Assembly: GCA_032358255.1 (NCBI GenBank)
Contig: JAULBX010025242.1
Span: 1-64,000, forward strand
Direction of reading: 5' to 3'
Length of the DNA stretch: 64,000 nucleotides
Source of the DNA: Heterotrichella gracilis
Lineage: Eukaryota; Sar; Xanthophyceae; Tribonematales; Xanthonemataceae
The translations under genes were made by a program, and so were the position numbers. Positions 12,101 through 25,500 of the stretch are shown here, one piece after another; within the stretch, counting starts at the first letter, position 1; each line of letters starts with the position of its first letter. The notes below the pieces were generated by a model. The model was not told the origin of the DNA, searched no databases, and saw only the letters and a program-made list of their open reading frames with translations.

Positions 12101-14275
12101 CAGGGTTTAGGGTTAGGGTTTGATTACCTGGCCTTGAGCGTGTTGTATGCCTCCGCGTTTGCCGTGCGCAGCTCCTCCAGCTGGCGCGCATGCCCCTCAG
12201 AGTGCTCCAAATACCCATCCAGTAGCGAGGCCTCCAGGGATCCCCGCTGACCCAGCAGGGACTCCAGCTCCCGCCGGTTGCCTGACAGCAGGTCGGACCG
12301 CTCCTGGGACACAAAAAGGGTGTAGCTGAGCAAGTAGACAACTGGGATGCATGCCAACTTGTATGTATGCGGCCTAAATGGGCTCTGTTTTGCTCCCATA
12401 CCGCTCCCGCGGCTCCCCAAGTACTGCGCCATCTGCTGCCCCCATGGCCAACGCCTGGATGCCCCTAACAAACCCCTTTGCAAAATGCACACTTTGAAAT
12501 GCAGCTGGCACTTGTGCATACGACAGGCCAGGCACCGCATTTATTATTCGATGTTTTGTTGTTGTTGAGCAGTTTCAATATGTGCACTGGCAGAATAATG
12601 TCTAGCTGAGGGATGTGTCCAGCTATGTGAAGAAGTTTTTATGGTTTTTTGTTGTTGTGGTTTCTCACCTGCATGTATGCAGCCTCAATGGCCTCCAGCT
12701 CGCTGCCATACGCCTCCTGCAGCTCCCCAAACGACTGCGCCATCTGCTGCACCAGGCTGTCCACGTCCTCCCCATGCTGCTCCAGCGCCCTGATGTAGTC
12801 GTCGTCCTTGCGCTTGAGCACCTCCTTAATTACACCAATGATGCCGTCCTTGGCGCCAATCACGTCCTGGCAGGTGGCCAGCTGCAAGGGGGTGGTGGGT
12901 GGATGGGTGGGTGGGTGGGTGGGTGATTGATGCATGGGTGCAGTATGGAGTGTAGTATGGGGGAGCTGGTGGGGCATCTGTTGGGAGGGGAGGGGTTCTA
13001 ATCTGGCATGTCTGCCCGTTTGCCTTTAATTTGTAAGGACTGCCGCCTCTCCATCTTTATGCCGTCATTCTGCTCGCCAGGCACAGTGATGGGCTGGGGT
13101 GCTTAGAATATATATTCTTTTTGTTTCAGGGTCTGGTGGTTTTTCCCTCGCCTGTTGGTCAATATCAGCAGCAATCTCCCCCGGCACGTCAGTGGTGAAG
13201 GCGCTGGTCCAGCGCATGGCCACAGCGGCATTGTGGCGGGAGCTGGTCTCGGCTTCAAGGATAAGCTTCTCCTTCAAGGCCTGTGTGTGAAGTGAACCGT
13301 CAAAGCGGAAAATGCGCATCTGCTGTGCCTGGTTATGCCAGCAAGGTGCGCTGCTGGAGCGGGCAGGCTCTGGTAGATTTGAAAAACAACGAGCAACTGC
13401 TTTATACAAAGCAGGCTGCGGTTTGAGGATCTCTCTTCTAGATCACAAACCTGCAAGCTTGCCAAATTGTCAAGGCTGGTATGGGTTTCATGAACACTTC
13501 TGTGACACAAAGCAAGCAGTGCAAAGGGCTTTGTGGAAGGCGTTGAAACGGTACGCAGCAAGGTCTCCACAAGATGCATCTTGTTTCATAGTTTGCGCAA
13601 AACATTCACAAACATTGCAGCAGTGCAACTAAGTTGTATAGTATCTTGCTTAGTTTCTTTCAACACTGCATCTTCCAGACAGACCTGCAACACCTGGTCG
13701 TCTGTTGGCCGACGGGTAGCCTCCCTGTCCAGCTCTGCCACTTTCACCCGAGACACCCCCAGCAAGGACTGGTCTGCAGCCTTGGCAAGCTTCTGTTTGC
13801 TTTCCTGTATTTTGGAATCCACTGCACTGGGGCTGTGGCTGGGATCTGCTTCTCTGACCACCTCTGTTCAGCGAGAGAGGGTTTGAAGCGTGAGAGGGGG
13901 TTTGGAGTGACATTTGAAAAGTGGGTGGAGTTGGAGCACAATGATGCTGATACAACAAACCCAAGACGGGAGCTTGGATGCAACAGGCTTTTGCCACAGT
14001 TTTACAGGGTATATACCTGTCAATACATAGACAGTATGGGTGTGGGGTACGGGGGCACTGACTGAACCTTACCTCCTGCCCCAAGCTCCTGCATCCGTTT
14101 TGTAACCCGCTGCCGCCTGGCTTGTATGCGTTGCTCCCTGCAACACCCACCATGACACAAGTGGCTCAATGTACAAGCAACAGCAGGGTTACGTTCCACG
14201 CTTGAGAAAGCAAGGAACCCCTTTTCGCTGGCAGGCATGTGTTGCACACCTGGTCAACTTCTTGCTGGCCTCCAT
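9002..14275 (-). CDS. DRC1: Dynein regulatory complex subunit 1 (DRC1/CCDC164)
   Basis: DRC1 is a coiled-coil scaffold of the nexin-dynein regulatory complex that links outer doublets of motile cilia and controls dynein. Translated exons follow the family in order. The ATG at 14275 gives MEASKKLTR spliced to EQRIQARRQRV, the N-terminal motif. Next come HNAAVAMRWTSAF, KDDDYIRALEQHGEDVDSLV, an ERSDLL...LEELRTANAEAYNTL segment, SLERHLHLQRATYSLNAHKL, EYRRITEAFRDLQRKYRHFE, MWAMKSEELL...ADRVITRQQLG, ADYWQA, SGWQALEAALVRYNRLL, and the last exon with SLTQHNAEL and GELEVPPTH, matching the family's C-terminal ELQVPPT. The last exon is 9002-9121 in phase 0. Introns contain many extra copies of exon edges, for instance four of the block read near 10745. 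The start is supported by an in-frame upstream stop, though an earlier coding exon cannot be excluded. Confidence 0.93.
10825..11085 (-). repeat. Four-fold repeat of a DRC1 exon edge
   Basis: The stretch around 10725-10757, which encodes MWAMKSEEL and its acceptor, recurs with changes at about 10831-10861, 10948-10978 and 11053-11080. Copies are separated by intronic sequence about 80-90 bases long that is itself similar, so whole exon-edge plus intron blocks were multiplied. Confidence 0.75.
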
Positions 14276-16299
14276 TGTGCCCCGGTTGGCAATGGTGTTT
14301 GTTTCAGATATGTTGCGAATTCAAAGTGATATGGGCCTTATAAGACTGTTATTCGTCTGTCAATCTGCTGTTTGCGTATCCCAATGCCCACGTTGCTGCA
14401 AACTATGGTACTATATGGTTTCCATAGGAGCATATAGCTGAGTGCACGGGGTACGGCTGTGGGTTCTTATACTATTTCAAACAAACTGATTCACGAAGCA
14501 ACTACATTCGTTAATGAGCTGGCCAAATGGGCGTCACTCGGAATGTCTGCATTCCGGAGTTACCTCGATGCTCACACAAAGGGAAGCCAAGCGCCGTTCA
14601 TGCAGGGATGCGCACACCACACTTGTATCAAGGGTGTCGTCTTCTGATCGCAACAGGCGTGACTTGGGCCTGACTTGGGCCTTCCAAGCAAATTGGCAGT
14701 GACAATGCCAAGGGGGATATCTTATCGGGCAACAATGTGGCCACCATAATCATACCGTACTTGCTTTCCGAAAGCTTTCGGAAACCACTTTCACAGTTTC
14801 TCAACATACCCACTTCACCGTTGGCACTGCTGTAGGCACCATCTGCACGTACAACTATCATTTGCTGGCCGGCATGCCAGGTACCATTTTGGACACCACG
14901 TCTGAGGAGGTGCCACAAACGGAAACTAGCTGGGAACCCACGCACTCACAGTAATTAATGTATTCTCTGGGACATCCTTTCTCCTTTACAGACGGAAGAA
15001 ACTTTCTCCTCTGAGGGCAAGAGGACTTCCCCAGAGAGCGCATTACATGCTGTGTGGGGTGTGGGGTCCCCTTGCTGTTCCATATTCTGGCAGCCTCCAG
15101 CGAGTACCAGCATATGGGCTTTCTTTATATTTCCCAGTACTGCCTGACCTCTATGGCCAGTGTTGTTGTCAGCTGTTGGTTGTAATGTGCCACGTGTGTA
15201 GTGTGCCTTGTTGCTGACCTGGATCGCGCCTTCTAGCAAGCCACTTTGACAGCTGAATTAGGTGTTGGCAGCACAACTCGTTCTCAGCAACAACAACTGC
15301 ATCCATTTGCTGAGCTTCATCAGGATTTATGCTCATGCACGGAGTATGTTGCCCACACAGGTGCGCAACGGGTGGTGATCAACTCTGTCTAAGTGCAGGG
15401 CTTCTGGTGCATCCGCTTGGCAACAGAGGATGGAGATGCTGTTGCTGGGAGTCACCCATGCATGCCACCAACACCTGCTTGAGCTTTGCAAGCATGCTGC
15501 ACCCACTTTCTGCCTGCCTTGTGGCTGTTGCTTTTGCCCCAGGGGCGGAATGAAGTTAGCTCTAGCTGTGCATCTGTACACTCCATGTGCGTGACCTGAT
15601 CAGATCTTCATGGGGCTCCAAGTGGCTGCTAATAGACGTGATCAGGGTCAAATTGCATGGAGTGTACTGACGTGCTGGAGGGCTACCTTCGTTATCCTGT
15701 TGATGGCTCAGCCCGAGGCGGAGAAAAGTGGTTTCAGGAATGGCATTGCATTCAATACAATTTGCAACACACGTAAATCATAATGGACATGCATATGCCT
15801 GCCACACATCTGCACAGAGGCACGAGTTTGCACTGCATGCATGTGTCTAAAAACCACCCATCCCTGTTGTGGCATATGGTGAGGTTTCTGTTCAACTTGC
15901 TGTGGCAGGGCACATTCTAGAATTTCTGTGCAGTCTTGTGAACATCAATGAGATTATTACACAAAATATGCTAGCATATTACTCAAATATGCAGCCTGCT
16001 GCTTTTATACCTGACGGCATGTGGATCAATGATCAGCCACAAGCCAATACTTTACGTGATAATTACATGCATTCCAGCGATGCCGCCAAATAAGATGTCA
16101 GCCTTGCACATGCAGCGCCGAACATTTTTATCCTGTTGGAACATTGCTTGAAAATGTACCATTTGCTGATAGTGCGCCTGGTGGGTCACATCAGCCCATG
16201 TATCCCTTTGCCAAGGCTCCAAGAGGGGAAAAACATTCCACCCAGTCTGGACAAGCTGAGACACCCTCAGAACGTATTGGCCATACCCCATTGCAATCC
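14276..16299. other. Spacer between DRC1 and CMSS1; no recognised gene
   Basis: About 2 kb. Minus-strand open stretches at 14628-14945 (contains IVVRADGAYSSANGEVG) and 14955-15239 lie near each other in different frames and could be remains of a coding element, but I cannot assign them. TTACA at about 16063 (TGTAA on the minus strand) is a candidate polyadenylation signal for CMSS1. Confidence 0.4.
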
Positions 16300-19071
16300 T
16301 CAGCCCTTGCTACCGTCAAACAGGCATATCTTGGTCTCCCCAGCCGCCACCCGAGGGGCAATGTGTTTCCTGAACAGCTCCCAGAAGTCGGCACACGTCT
16401 CCTTGATGTCGAGGATCGTCCTGTTGTAATGGGAAAAGCCATTTATTTATACAAGTAACAACCATTGTGTATACAATAATCTCCATTCTCAAACATGCTC
16501 GGTACACATATACCAAGTAACTGAGAGCTGCATGCTGTATCTGAGAGTTGCATGCAATATATACCAAACCCCGTCCAAGGGTTTCCCCACCCACCTCTGC
16601 TTTGCATCCAGCGCCACATCCAGCACCAGCCACTTGAGGTTGGCCATGCCCAGTGCCTCACAGTCAGCCAGTTTCACCAGGCGGTTGGGGGTGCCTGCCC
16701 CCACACATATTGCCTCCTGCTTGAGCGCCTCCACCTGCTCCTCCACCTTGATGTGCTTGGCAAACAGCTTGGCCACGCGCACAACCTGTTCAAGGGGTTT
16801 CCAAGGATTTTGAGTAGCTGTGGTGGGTGCGGCCCTGGTGTGATTAGGGTTTTGGGGTGGGCTTTGCGTTTGGAATTTTGGGTTGGTACTGGTCTCATAC
16901 AAATTGCTCCTGCTTGAGCGCCTCCACCTGCTCCTCAACTTTGATGTGCTTGGCAAACAGCTTGACCACCCGCACACCCTACGGAAGGGTATTGGGCTGC
17001 ATTTAGGGTCTTTCATGACCTGCTATGTTCCCCATCCAAGAATTTGGGTATGGGTTTGGGCGCCTGTGGCCATCTTAATTTGGATATAGGTTTTTTTGAC
17101 CCCATGCAGACTGACCCCTGCTTCAGTGGCCCCACTCTCTCCTCCAACTGCCACAATTCACGCATGCAGCTATTTCATCTGCTAATCAGTTCCATGTAGC
17201 TAACGTGCACCCCACCTTGTTCAGTGCAGGCAGCTTCTTGGTGATGTTCACCGCCTGCATGGCTGAGGCAGTGACAATGAGAGCTCGGGGTTGGCCGGGG
17301 GGCCATCGCACCCCCCCTCGACCGGCCAAATCCCGCTGCCACTCGGGTTCCACCCGCTTTAGGCCCCCCTCCAGCCCCTCCCTTGTAGGTAGCTGCACGA
17401 TGGCGGCCTCTGCATGGGAAGGGGGAGGCACTTGAGTCATACCCAAATTGTCTCACAGTTACACTTTGCATCCTTCCAACCGTAAATGATATTGCAAAGG
17501 TAATAAGGGCTACACACCAACCCCTCACCAGTTAGCGCAACTCAAATTGGAAATTCCCCTGCAGAGCGCGCTGCTGTAGCTGCCTAACACCCCCTCCCAA
17601 AACCCTACAAAACCCTCACCAGCAAGAGCCCCCTGATCCAGAAGTTGCCCCCGCAGCACACAGCAGCCAGCCCTCGGCCACCCTCAAAACCCCTACAAAA
17701 CCCTTACCAGTAAGCGCCGCCTGCTCCAGGAAGTTGCCCCCGCAGTGCGCACAGTAGCTTCCCCATAGCCACTCCGCCTGTGCTCCACTGCCCGCTTGCA
17801 AAAGCTCAGTGGCAGAGGCCCAGGCGGGGCCACGGGGGCGCTTGGGAGCCTGCGCGTATGACAAATGTTTAGGGATATAGGGTTGAGGTGTAGGGTAATC
17901 GCCTTCATCGCAATCAGCTTAAGGGCAGAGGCCAAGGCAGGGTCATGGGGGCACTTGGGGCACACCTCGTGCGCACGGTGGTTAGAGCGTGACCACCAAC
18001 CCAAATGATACCAGTTCCCAACATTGTCACCAAATAATCAATTCATATGACTACAGTCCAAACTTCACATAGGTAAGACAGCTCCAGCATGCAGGACCGC
18101 ATCTACCTGGGCCTCAGCCATTGTCGCCGCTGCAGACGTCTCGGTCCCATGCAGGTACAGCTTCACCAACCATCACATACAGATTATTTGATAAGTGTGG
18201 CCCGCTTAGCTGCCGCCGTCCATCGCACCAGCTCCTCCCCACCCACCCGCCACCACCAAACCCCACCCACCACCACCAAACCCACCTGAGACTCCGCCTT
18301 TGCCGCCGCAGCAGCAGCCTTTGCGTCCTTAGCAGGCACAGCATCCCCTGCAGCCCGCTTGGCGGCCGCCGCCCGCCTGCCCACATGCCTGATCCACCGC
18401 ACCCTCTCCTCCTTGGTCAAGGGGACCCTCTCCTTGGCCTTGCGCACACCCCCATCGGGGGCTAGGAGCTTGGCGCCACCCTGTTTGCCGCCTTTCTTGT
18501 TGGCGTCCTATGGAGGGGATAACAGCTACTTGTAAACATGAAGCGGTAGAAACCGCTCTCAAAGCACCCTGTTCCGTGTGAGGTGCGCGTTGTCCTCACG
18601 GCACACTGTCAGCCTTGACAAGCCCGCTACCCCACAAGCCTGGTGCGCATCCGCACTTGCTTAACAGGTGGTGCAACGTGCCTGAGACCGTGCAGCCCCC
18701 AGTGCAAACTGTTGGGCACAATATGCACCTTAATTGCTTACCAACCATATGAGTGGGGACTCTCCCAAGCCTTCACTAGCCCATATGCATGTATGTGAAT
18801 ATGCCTGTATTTGGGTCGTCGATTCACTTTACAGGCTGTTCCGTGACTCCTTCAGTAGCCTATGAGCACTTGCATGACTGGAGGTCTACGTGTGGGCACA
18901 ACCTGAACCCTGTGGGTGCTTACAATCTGCTTGTTACACTGTCAGCGGTGTGCAACTCACCTTTTTGCCGCCGTTCGGCTTCCCTCCCTTCCCCTTCGCC
19001 TTCTTCTTGTACTGGAACTTGCCCCCCTTCACGTTGCCGCCACCGCCACCGCCACCTCCTGGGTTGGCCAT
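16300..19071 (-). CDS. CMSS1: Cms1/CMSS1-family ribosomal small-subunit biogenesis protein
   Basis: Cms1 proteins are degenerate helicase-like nucleolar proteins found with 90S pre-ribosomes. Start: ATG at 19071, MANPGGGGGGGGNVKGG followed by a Lys-rich nucleolar-type stretch (QYKKKAKGKG), then a GT donor. Later exons give KERVPLTKEERVRWIRHVG and an Ala/Lys-rich linker, then AEWLWGSYCAHCGGNF (the family's N-terminal WLW motif). Next are PRALIVTASAMQAVNITKKL, then AKLFAKHIKVEEQVEALK with VGAGTPNRLVKL and LKWLVLDVALDAKQR, and finally ILDIKETCADFWELFRKH to the stop at 16300 (LFDGSKG-stop). VGAGTPNR and WLVLD are the remnants of helicase motifs typical of this family. Exon-edge copies lie at 16905-16980 and 17640-17690. 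It is head to head with NOL6, another small-subunit biogenesis factor. Confidence 0.93.
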
Positions 19072-19577
19072 GGTGCCGGTCACACCGCCGCCCAGCCCCA
19101 CTTAGGCCTTAAAGCGTAGCACAAACGTCGGCTACTACTGGGATGCACGAAGCACAAACGTTTGGGTAACGAAAGCGGCAGGAGTAGACGTTCAGGGTGG
19201 ACTGGGTAGAGGAGTTCGTGCGATTGAGACTGGATGTTGCATATGCATGCATGCATGTGTTTTGCCGGCGGAGGCAGCAGGTGTGTACAAGCAGGCGGTG
19301 TAAGGGAGGAAACGCGCTGCGCTAGCCCACGGCAAGGGAAAAAAGTTGTTTGTGGCTCTCAAAGCTGTGAGATAACCAGAGATATCTGCCGCAGCGAGAC
19401 ACACGGAGTAACAGCCCTGCACCCCTGGGAGCCCCCAGTAACACCCCCGTGGGCACGGAAAAGCTGTGAGCGACTCCCTCAGACAGCAAACGCAGCTTCA
19501 AGCTACAGTTGTCAAGCTTGAAGCTCTTCTCAACCTGTACCCCATGCTTGCCTTGCACAGCAGCAAGTGTTGACACC
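19072..19577. promoter_or_regulatory. Shared spacer between CMSS1 and NOL6, candidate bidirectional promoter
   Basis: The start codons of two small-subunit ribosome biogenesis genes face away from each other across 506 bases. The 11-mer AGCACAAACGT (19118-19128 and 19151-19161) occurs twice, 33 bases apart, close to the CMSS1 side. A TGCATGCATGCATGT run lies near 19245. No TATA box is evident. Co-regulation is inferred, not shown. Confidence 0.5.
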
Positions 19578-22500
19578 ATGGCAGTCCATGCCGGCATGGC
19601 CGAGTACGACGACAGCGATGTCGATGCGAGCGATGCAAGCGATGCCTCACATTCAGAGGACGATTCAGACCATGATCTTGGGTCCGACTCTATGCCAGCC
19701 TCCTCGCATGAAGAGCCCGCAGCGTTGTTCGAGGGCGAGGAGGAGGTAGCCAAAGCAGCCACTACTGAGGCGTTGCAAGCGATAGGCGTGGACCCTGGCG
19801 TGGGGAAGGGCGGGGCGGCGGTGAAGGAACGGAAGGAGGAGCTTGACGAGGTGGTGGCGCTGCGGTTCGGGGGCGTGTCCGATGGGACGTTCCTGTCGAT
19901 GGAGGTGAGGATGGAGAGTATATGCATGCATGCTCACAGATGCATGCATGCATGTGACCAAGCCGGCGGCTGATGCCAGCCAAGGCCACCTGGGTTACGC
20001 GTGCAAGCCCCCAGAAGCATACGTTGACCCTTTCTTAATCGAAATGACCGCTTCGAGTATCTTTTGACGCATGGTGGTGCCAGCTGGTGTGCTGTAAGTC
20101 GAGTCCCAGCTAGTTGCTGGGGTTGGAGCCTGCTGTATCGTCTAGTTCCAAGCACTGCATACTAGGAACTAGGCAATAATGGGGTGGATGTTGACCTCCA
20201 TGTCCGTCACCGCCCCATCCCGACCCAATGTCTAGTTGCAGTGGGGGCTGTCCTTTATCATGGGACGCACCACACAAGGGTTTATCACCGCCCACCGCCC
20301 ACACCTTCCTGTGCCCCGCAATGCTAAACCTTTACCTGTAATCACCTGCTTCCACACCTTACAACACTGGCAGGAACCCTAATCCCTGGCCCATAAACCC
20401 TACCGCAGGTTTCCGAGCTGCTTTCAGAGACCAGGGTGGACTACTCACAAGAGGGAGCAGTGGGGAGGGCAGTGGTGCGGTTGGAGCGGGCGCTGGCTTC
20501 CCTGCAGGAGCAGGAATTGACGGGGGCTGACATCCCCGCTTTCGCTGCCTTTGTCAACTTCCCTGCAGAGGTGAGGAAAGAAACATCCTTGAGCCCTAAT
20601 TTTGGGCAGTAAACCCTTGACCTTCACCACCCATCTCACACCTGCACTCACCTCCTCCCGCCCTCACCACCGCCACCACAGCCAGCACCACAGCACCGTG
20701 ATCACCACAACCACAGCCACAGACACCACCACCACCCTCACCATCCCAAGACCCCGCCATCCTGTCGCCCGCACCACCGCATGCACCTGCTACCTTCCTC
20801 ATTCACAGCAGTAATGGGATATTTCCGCACACACACAGTGGCCATGCACCACACACCACCACCACTACTATCCTCACCACAACCCCACAACATCGACACC
20901 ACCAATACCCCCCACCCCGCAGCGCCGCATGCTGCTCCTCCCCCCCGCCTCTGTACAAGTGGTGGGCTCCTTCCGCACACACACAGTGGCAAAACCCTTA
21001 GCGGTGGTTGACATTTCGGTGGAGATGCCCCGGGGGTGCTTCCAGGACAAGGACCAGATCAACCACCGCTACTATGCCAAGCGGGCGCTGTACCTGTCAG
21101 CCATTGCGGCGCATCTGGCCACGCTGCCTGTGTTTGCGCACCAGGAGTGGGGAGTGATGGGCCAAGACCCTAGGTGAGACCCTAGTCGCGCCCTTGATTG
21201 CTTATCCTAGACCTAGGTGAAACCCTAACGTCGGCCCTGAAACCCTTATATTGGCGCTGTACCTGTCAGCCATTGCGGCGCACCTGGCCACCCTGCCGGT
21301 GTTTGCGCACCAGGAGTGGGGCGTGATGGGCCTAGGTGAGACCCTAATCTCGAACCCTAACCGTTTGTCTGCTGGAGGTAGAAGTCGTAGTTGTATGCAC
21401 CCTGACAATGCTGCCAGGTTAGCGCTCTGCCTTATATGCTTCGGTGCCAGCTCCCTTTTTGCTCCATATTATCCTTGCAGGTGTGGATCAATCCCCCCCA
21501 TTACACACCCCACAGGAAGCCCACGCTCATCATCCACCCCAAATTGGACCCCCGGGCTGCCACCCCCTCCCATTTCCTCCTCCGCCTCCTCCCCTGCCCC
21601 CCCCTGGCATTCCTCCCCCCCACCAAGCTAGCGCCAGACCGCAACAACCTGCGCTCGGTGTGCGAGCCCGCGCCCCCTGGGGGTGAAATCAAGCTGCTCC
21701 CCACCCCCCTGTACAATGCGGGGGTGATGCAGGATCTGCTGATGGGGGTGGTGAATGGGGCGGTGGTGGAGGCGCTGGGGGCCAACCCCCGATTGGCAGA
21801 TGTGGTGCTCCTACTCAAGGTGGGTATGTTGTTGTCCCCTGCTTGCTTGCAACACAATTACAACTGCAATTACAGTCACGAATGACATTTTGGTTAGATG
21901 TGGTCCCCTAATGCGGTTCGTGTGCTGCATGTACTCCTATTGAATCTGTCTACCAATTTCCCTTCTGTGGCACCTTTATTCTCAATGCAAATGAAAGTGT
22001 GAAATTGTGTTTGTTTGATTTTGCGGTCCCAGGTGTGGTCCCGTCAGCACAACCTGTACCAGCAGCCAGATGGCTTCAGCGGCTGCCACCTGGCACTACT
22101 GGTGGTGCACATGGCACAGACAGGGGGCATGGTGAGTGGGGTGGTGTTGGTGGTGGGTGTGGGGGTGTGGGGAAGATCCCGCCAGCGTTTTCTTGACAGT
22201 GCTTGAAAACGCAAAAAATATCCATTGGCACCTGATGTTTCGCCACCCCCTTTCCCCTCTCTGAAAACGCGTACACCAGGGGGACTAGAATAGGACTATT
22301 CTAGTCCTATTCTAGTCCTATTCTAGTCCCCCTGCTTACACCCCATTTCCCTCCTCCCTGCAGCTCCCTATGATGACCCCCCTGCAGATGTTCCGCGCCG
22401 CCATCAAGACCCTGGCAAACTCTAAGATCTTTGCCAAGGGCCTAATCATGCAGCGCGCCACATTTGACGGCATTCCGCCGCCCCCCTCCGGGGCCCTCTT

Positions 22501-25500
22501 CCTGGCACACCACAAGGTGCTGCTCATGCACTTCTATTCCTGCTTAATATATCTAAATCAACTAAGTTACATTTAGTAAGAGAAATGTAATAATAATAAT
22601 GGAATAAGAAATACGAGTGGTAATGTAATTACGATTTGCTTCCCTTTCTCTTGCTTGTTGACTCCTCTGCCTGGCCCTGTTTCTCATCATTCTACCCCTC
22701 CTGGTTTTATGTTTGATTTTCTTGTGTCCCCATGCCTTTACGGCTTGCTTTTGTTGCCCAGGTGGTGTTTGTGGACCCCACGGGGTGGCTCAATGTGGCG
22801 GCAAATGTGACCCCCTCGGCCTTCAAGGAGCTCCAGGGCTGTGCCGCGAGGACCCTGGCTGCCCTGGACAGGTCTGCTTCATCATCGGATAGCTTTGACA
22901 CCGCTTTCCTCAGGCGCCAATCGCCGGTTTCCTCCTACGATCTGGTGTACAAGATAACCCCCCCTGAGCCCACCGCGCACGAGCTGGATGGGGATGTGCC
23001 GCTGTGGAGGTGCGCTGCATTGCATGGGTCTATTTTTTACAATCACTATCCCAATCCACAGGGAACCTTGTATACAGGCTGTCACAAAGGCAAGCAGCTG
23101 CTTTGTATTGCAGCATGTATCTTGGATCATGCTGCCATATTGCAGATTGATATTTAGTTCATGATGCATACTTAACCTCAAAACCCCGCAAAACCCCTGA
23201 CAAAAAGCCCAACTGCTTGCAGGTTGGTGGAAACCCTAGCGGAGCAGACAGTGGCCAAAGCCCTAGGGTCTCGCGCCAAGCTGGTTAGGGTTTTCCACAG
23301 AACCCTGGCCTGCAAGTCCCCAGATGAGGACTACCCAGAGCCGGAATGCGCCACATTTCTACTGGGGGTGCAGGTACGGGGGAATCAGGGCCCTTTGCTG
23401 CAAACACTCTGAGGACTTGCCTCTTCAAATTGGCTGCATATTAGGTGTGAAGCATATTTGGCTCACTCCCCTCGCCAGTGGACCCCGTTGCCGTCCTGTT
23501 GTTTAGGCTTTGGGATGCAAACCCTTAGCATGAAACCCTAAACCCTCAACAGACCTCTCATTTTTTATTTACGATTACCATGCCAGTCCCCCTCCAGCTT
23601 CGCAAGCGACGATGCACCCTAAACTTTTTAAAGGATTAAATTGAGCCAAAAAACCTGCAGTTGTCACAGTGGGAGGCATCAGATAGTCACTGGGTACATT
23701 ATATTCCAGCTGTTGGCTTTCCAGAAAATCAAACCCCATTTCCACACCTCCGCCAGGTGGACCCCACAGCAGTCCTGCGGTTGGTAGACATAGGCCCCGC
23801 GGGGGATGATGCAGCCGCGGCCGCCAAGTTCCGCGAATTTTGGGGCGAAAAGGCGGAGCTGCGGCGCTTTTTGGATGGCAAAATCTCAGAGGCGGCTGTG
23901 TGGGAGTGTGGGCCCGCGCATCGGCACCTGATCGCCGATCAGAGCGTGCGGTTTGTGTTGGATCGGCATCTGCCGGCGGGCACCGGAGTGATCGGCATGG
24001 CGGGGTGCTTGGATGGGGCGCTGGCGCAGCGGCGGGCAGGTGCGTGCGGCTTAGGGTTTAGGGTTGAGAGACTAGGATTTGGGTTTTGAGGTAGGGTTAC
24101 CAATGGTGGGATATGTGTACCATTTGTCATAAGGAACGTATCAAATGCAAATAAAGAAGTAAAGATAGCATTCTTGTGAAAGCATTGTTGCGCTAAACCC
24201 AGCTCTGCACTCGTACTCAACCATGCAGCGCCCCCTGTGGCCGCCTGGTTCTCTTCAAGAGTTGCAACATCAACGGAGCTGTTATGGCTTGCTGTGAACC
24301 ACTGATCAGCAAGTTACCGCGGCCCCCACACACCCTAAACTGCACCCTAAATCATAAAGCTTGGAGTTCCCTTTCTGCACACCCCACCGTGCTCGCCACG
24401 CCTACTCGGTCACCACTGTAAAATCTTTAATGGGAAACATGGTTTATTCCCATAAACCTCCCTGAGTTACCCCACCCCAACCAGGCTTGTTCCTTGACCT
24501 TTCACCACTTCCCGTTTAATGCATATTCATGGGTCGTCTGTTCCCATCTTAGTGTTTATGGGAAACACCCAACCAATGCCCCATCCTCCTCAAATCTATT
24601 ATTGAAGTCAAAATCAAATAAGAATCCTACCCTTGCCACAGCCCTGCAGACCCCAAGCTCCAGATCAACAGCAGTTACGGGTATTGGACTCCACCACCCA
24701 AAAACTTTCGCATTCTTTCAAATATCATGAAAAATGTACTACGAATTCCAAATCAAGATCTAAATTAATACAATGCTGTTGAAATAAGGCTCCCAACCCC
24801 TGCCCCTGCAGACCCCGACCTCCAGGTGCAAGCCAGCCGCCTGCTAGACTCCGCCCTAGAGCGCCTGAGCAAGCAGCTGCGATCCCTCGACTCCACCACC
24901 CTGAGAATAGTGGCCACACTGCCGCTATCCCAAGCCTCGAGGCACACCGCCCCCTTTCCCCCCCTGCCCCACCCGCTGTGCGGCGCGCCCGAGGGGTCTT
25001 TTCCCCCTGGGAGGGTTCCGCGGTGCCTGCAGGCGGTGGAGGTAATGTGCCAGCTGGAGGGGTCAGGTGCGTGCAAAAAAAACCCTTAACAAACCCTAAA
25101 TCCAGTTTTGTCCCCTGTCTTGGCAATTGACCGGGCACGTACCTCCCATATCCCAAAGGTGCCCCAAGGGGTCCCATTTGGCCCACACCCAAATTCATAA
25201 AGTCTCACATATACCCCCCGATTCAGGTAAATTTACCCAATAGTGCCTCCCCTACTTGGGATTAGAAGGCGGACCAGCTATCCATCATTGGAAATAAATG
25301 TGTTTTTCACCCCTTTCTTTACCCTATTTCCTCCCCGTTTCAGGCAAATGGCCTGACGAGTACCTCCCTTACATGAAGATGAAGGCTGCCCTGGCGGTGC
25401 AGCTTGCGCAGGCCCTAGAGGAGGGTTTCTCCCTTGAGGCCACCGCCAGTGAGGAGTGTGTGGAGGTGCTGGTGGATGGCTTTGCATTCCTGCTGCTGCT

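Noticed and set aside
19665-19989. Minus-strand open frames over the NOL6 first exon
   Set aside because: They are shadows of the acidic NOL6 N-terminus, which has the good start context and family continuity.
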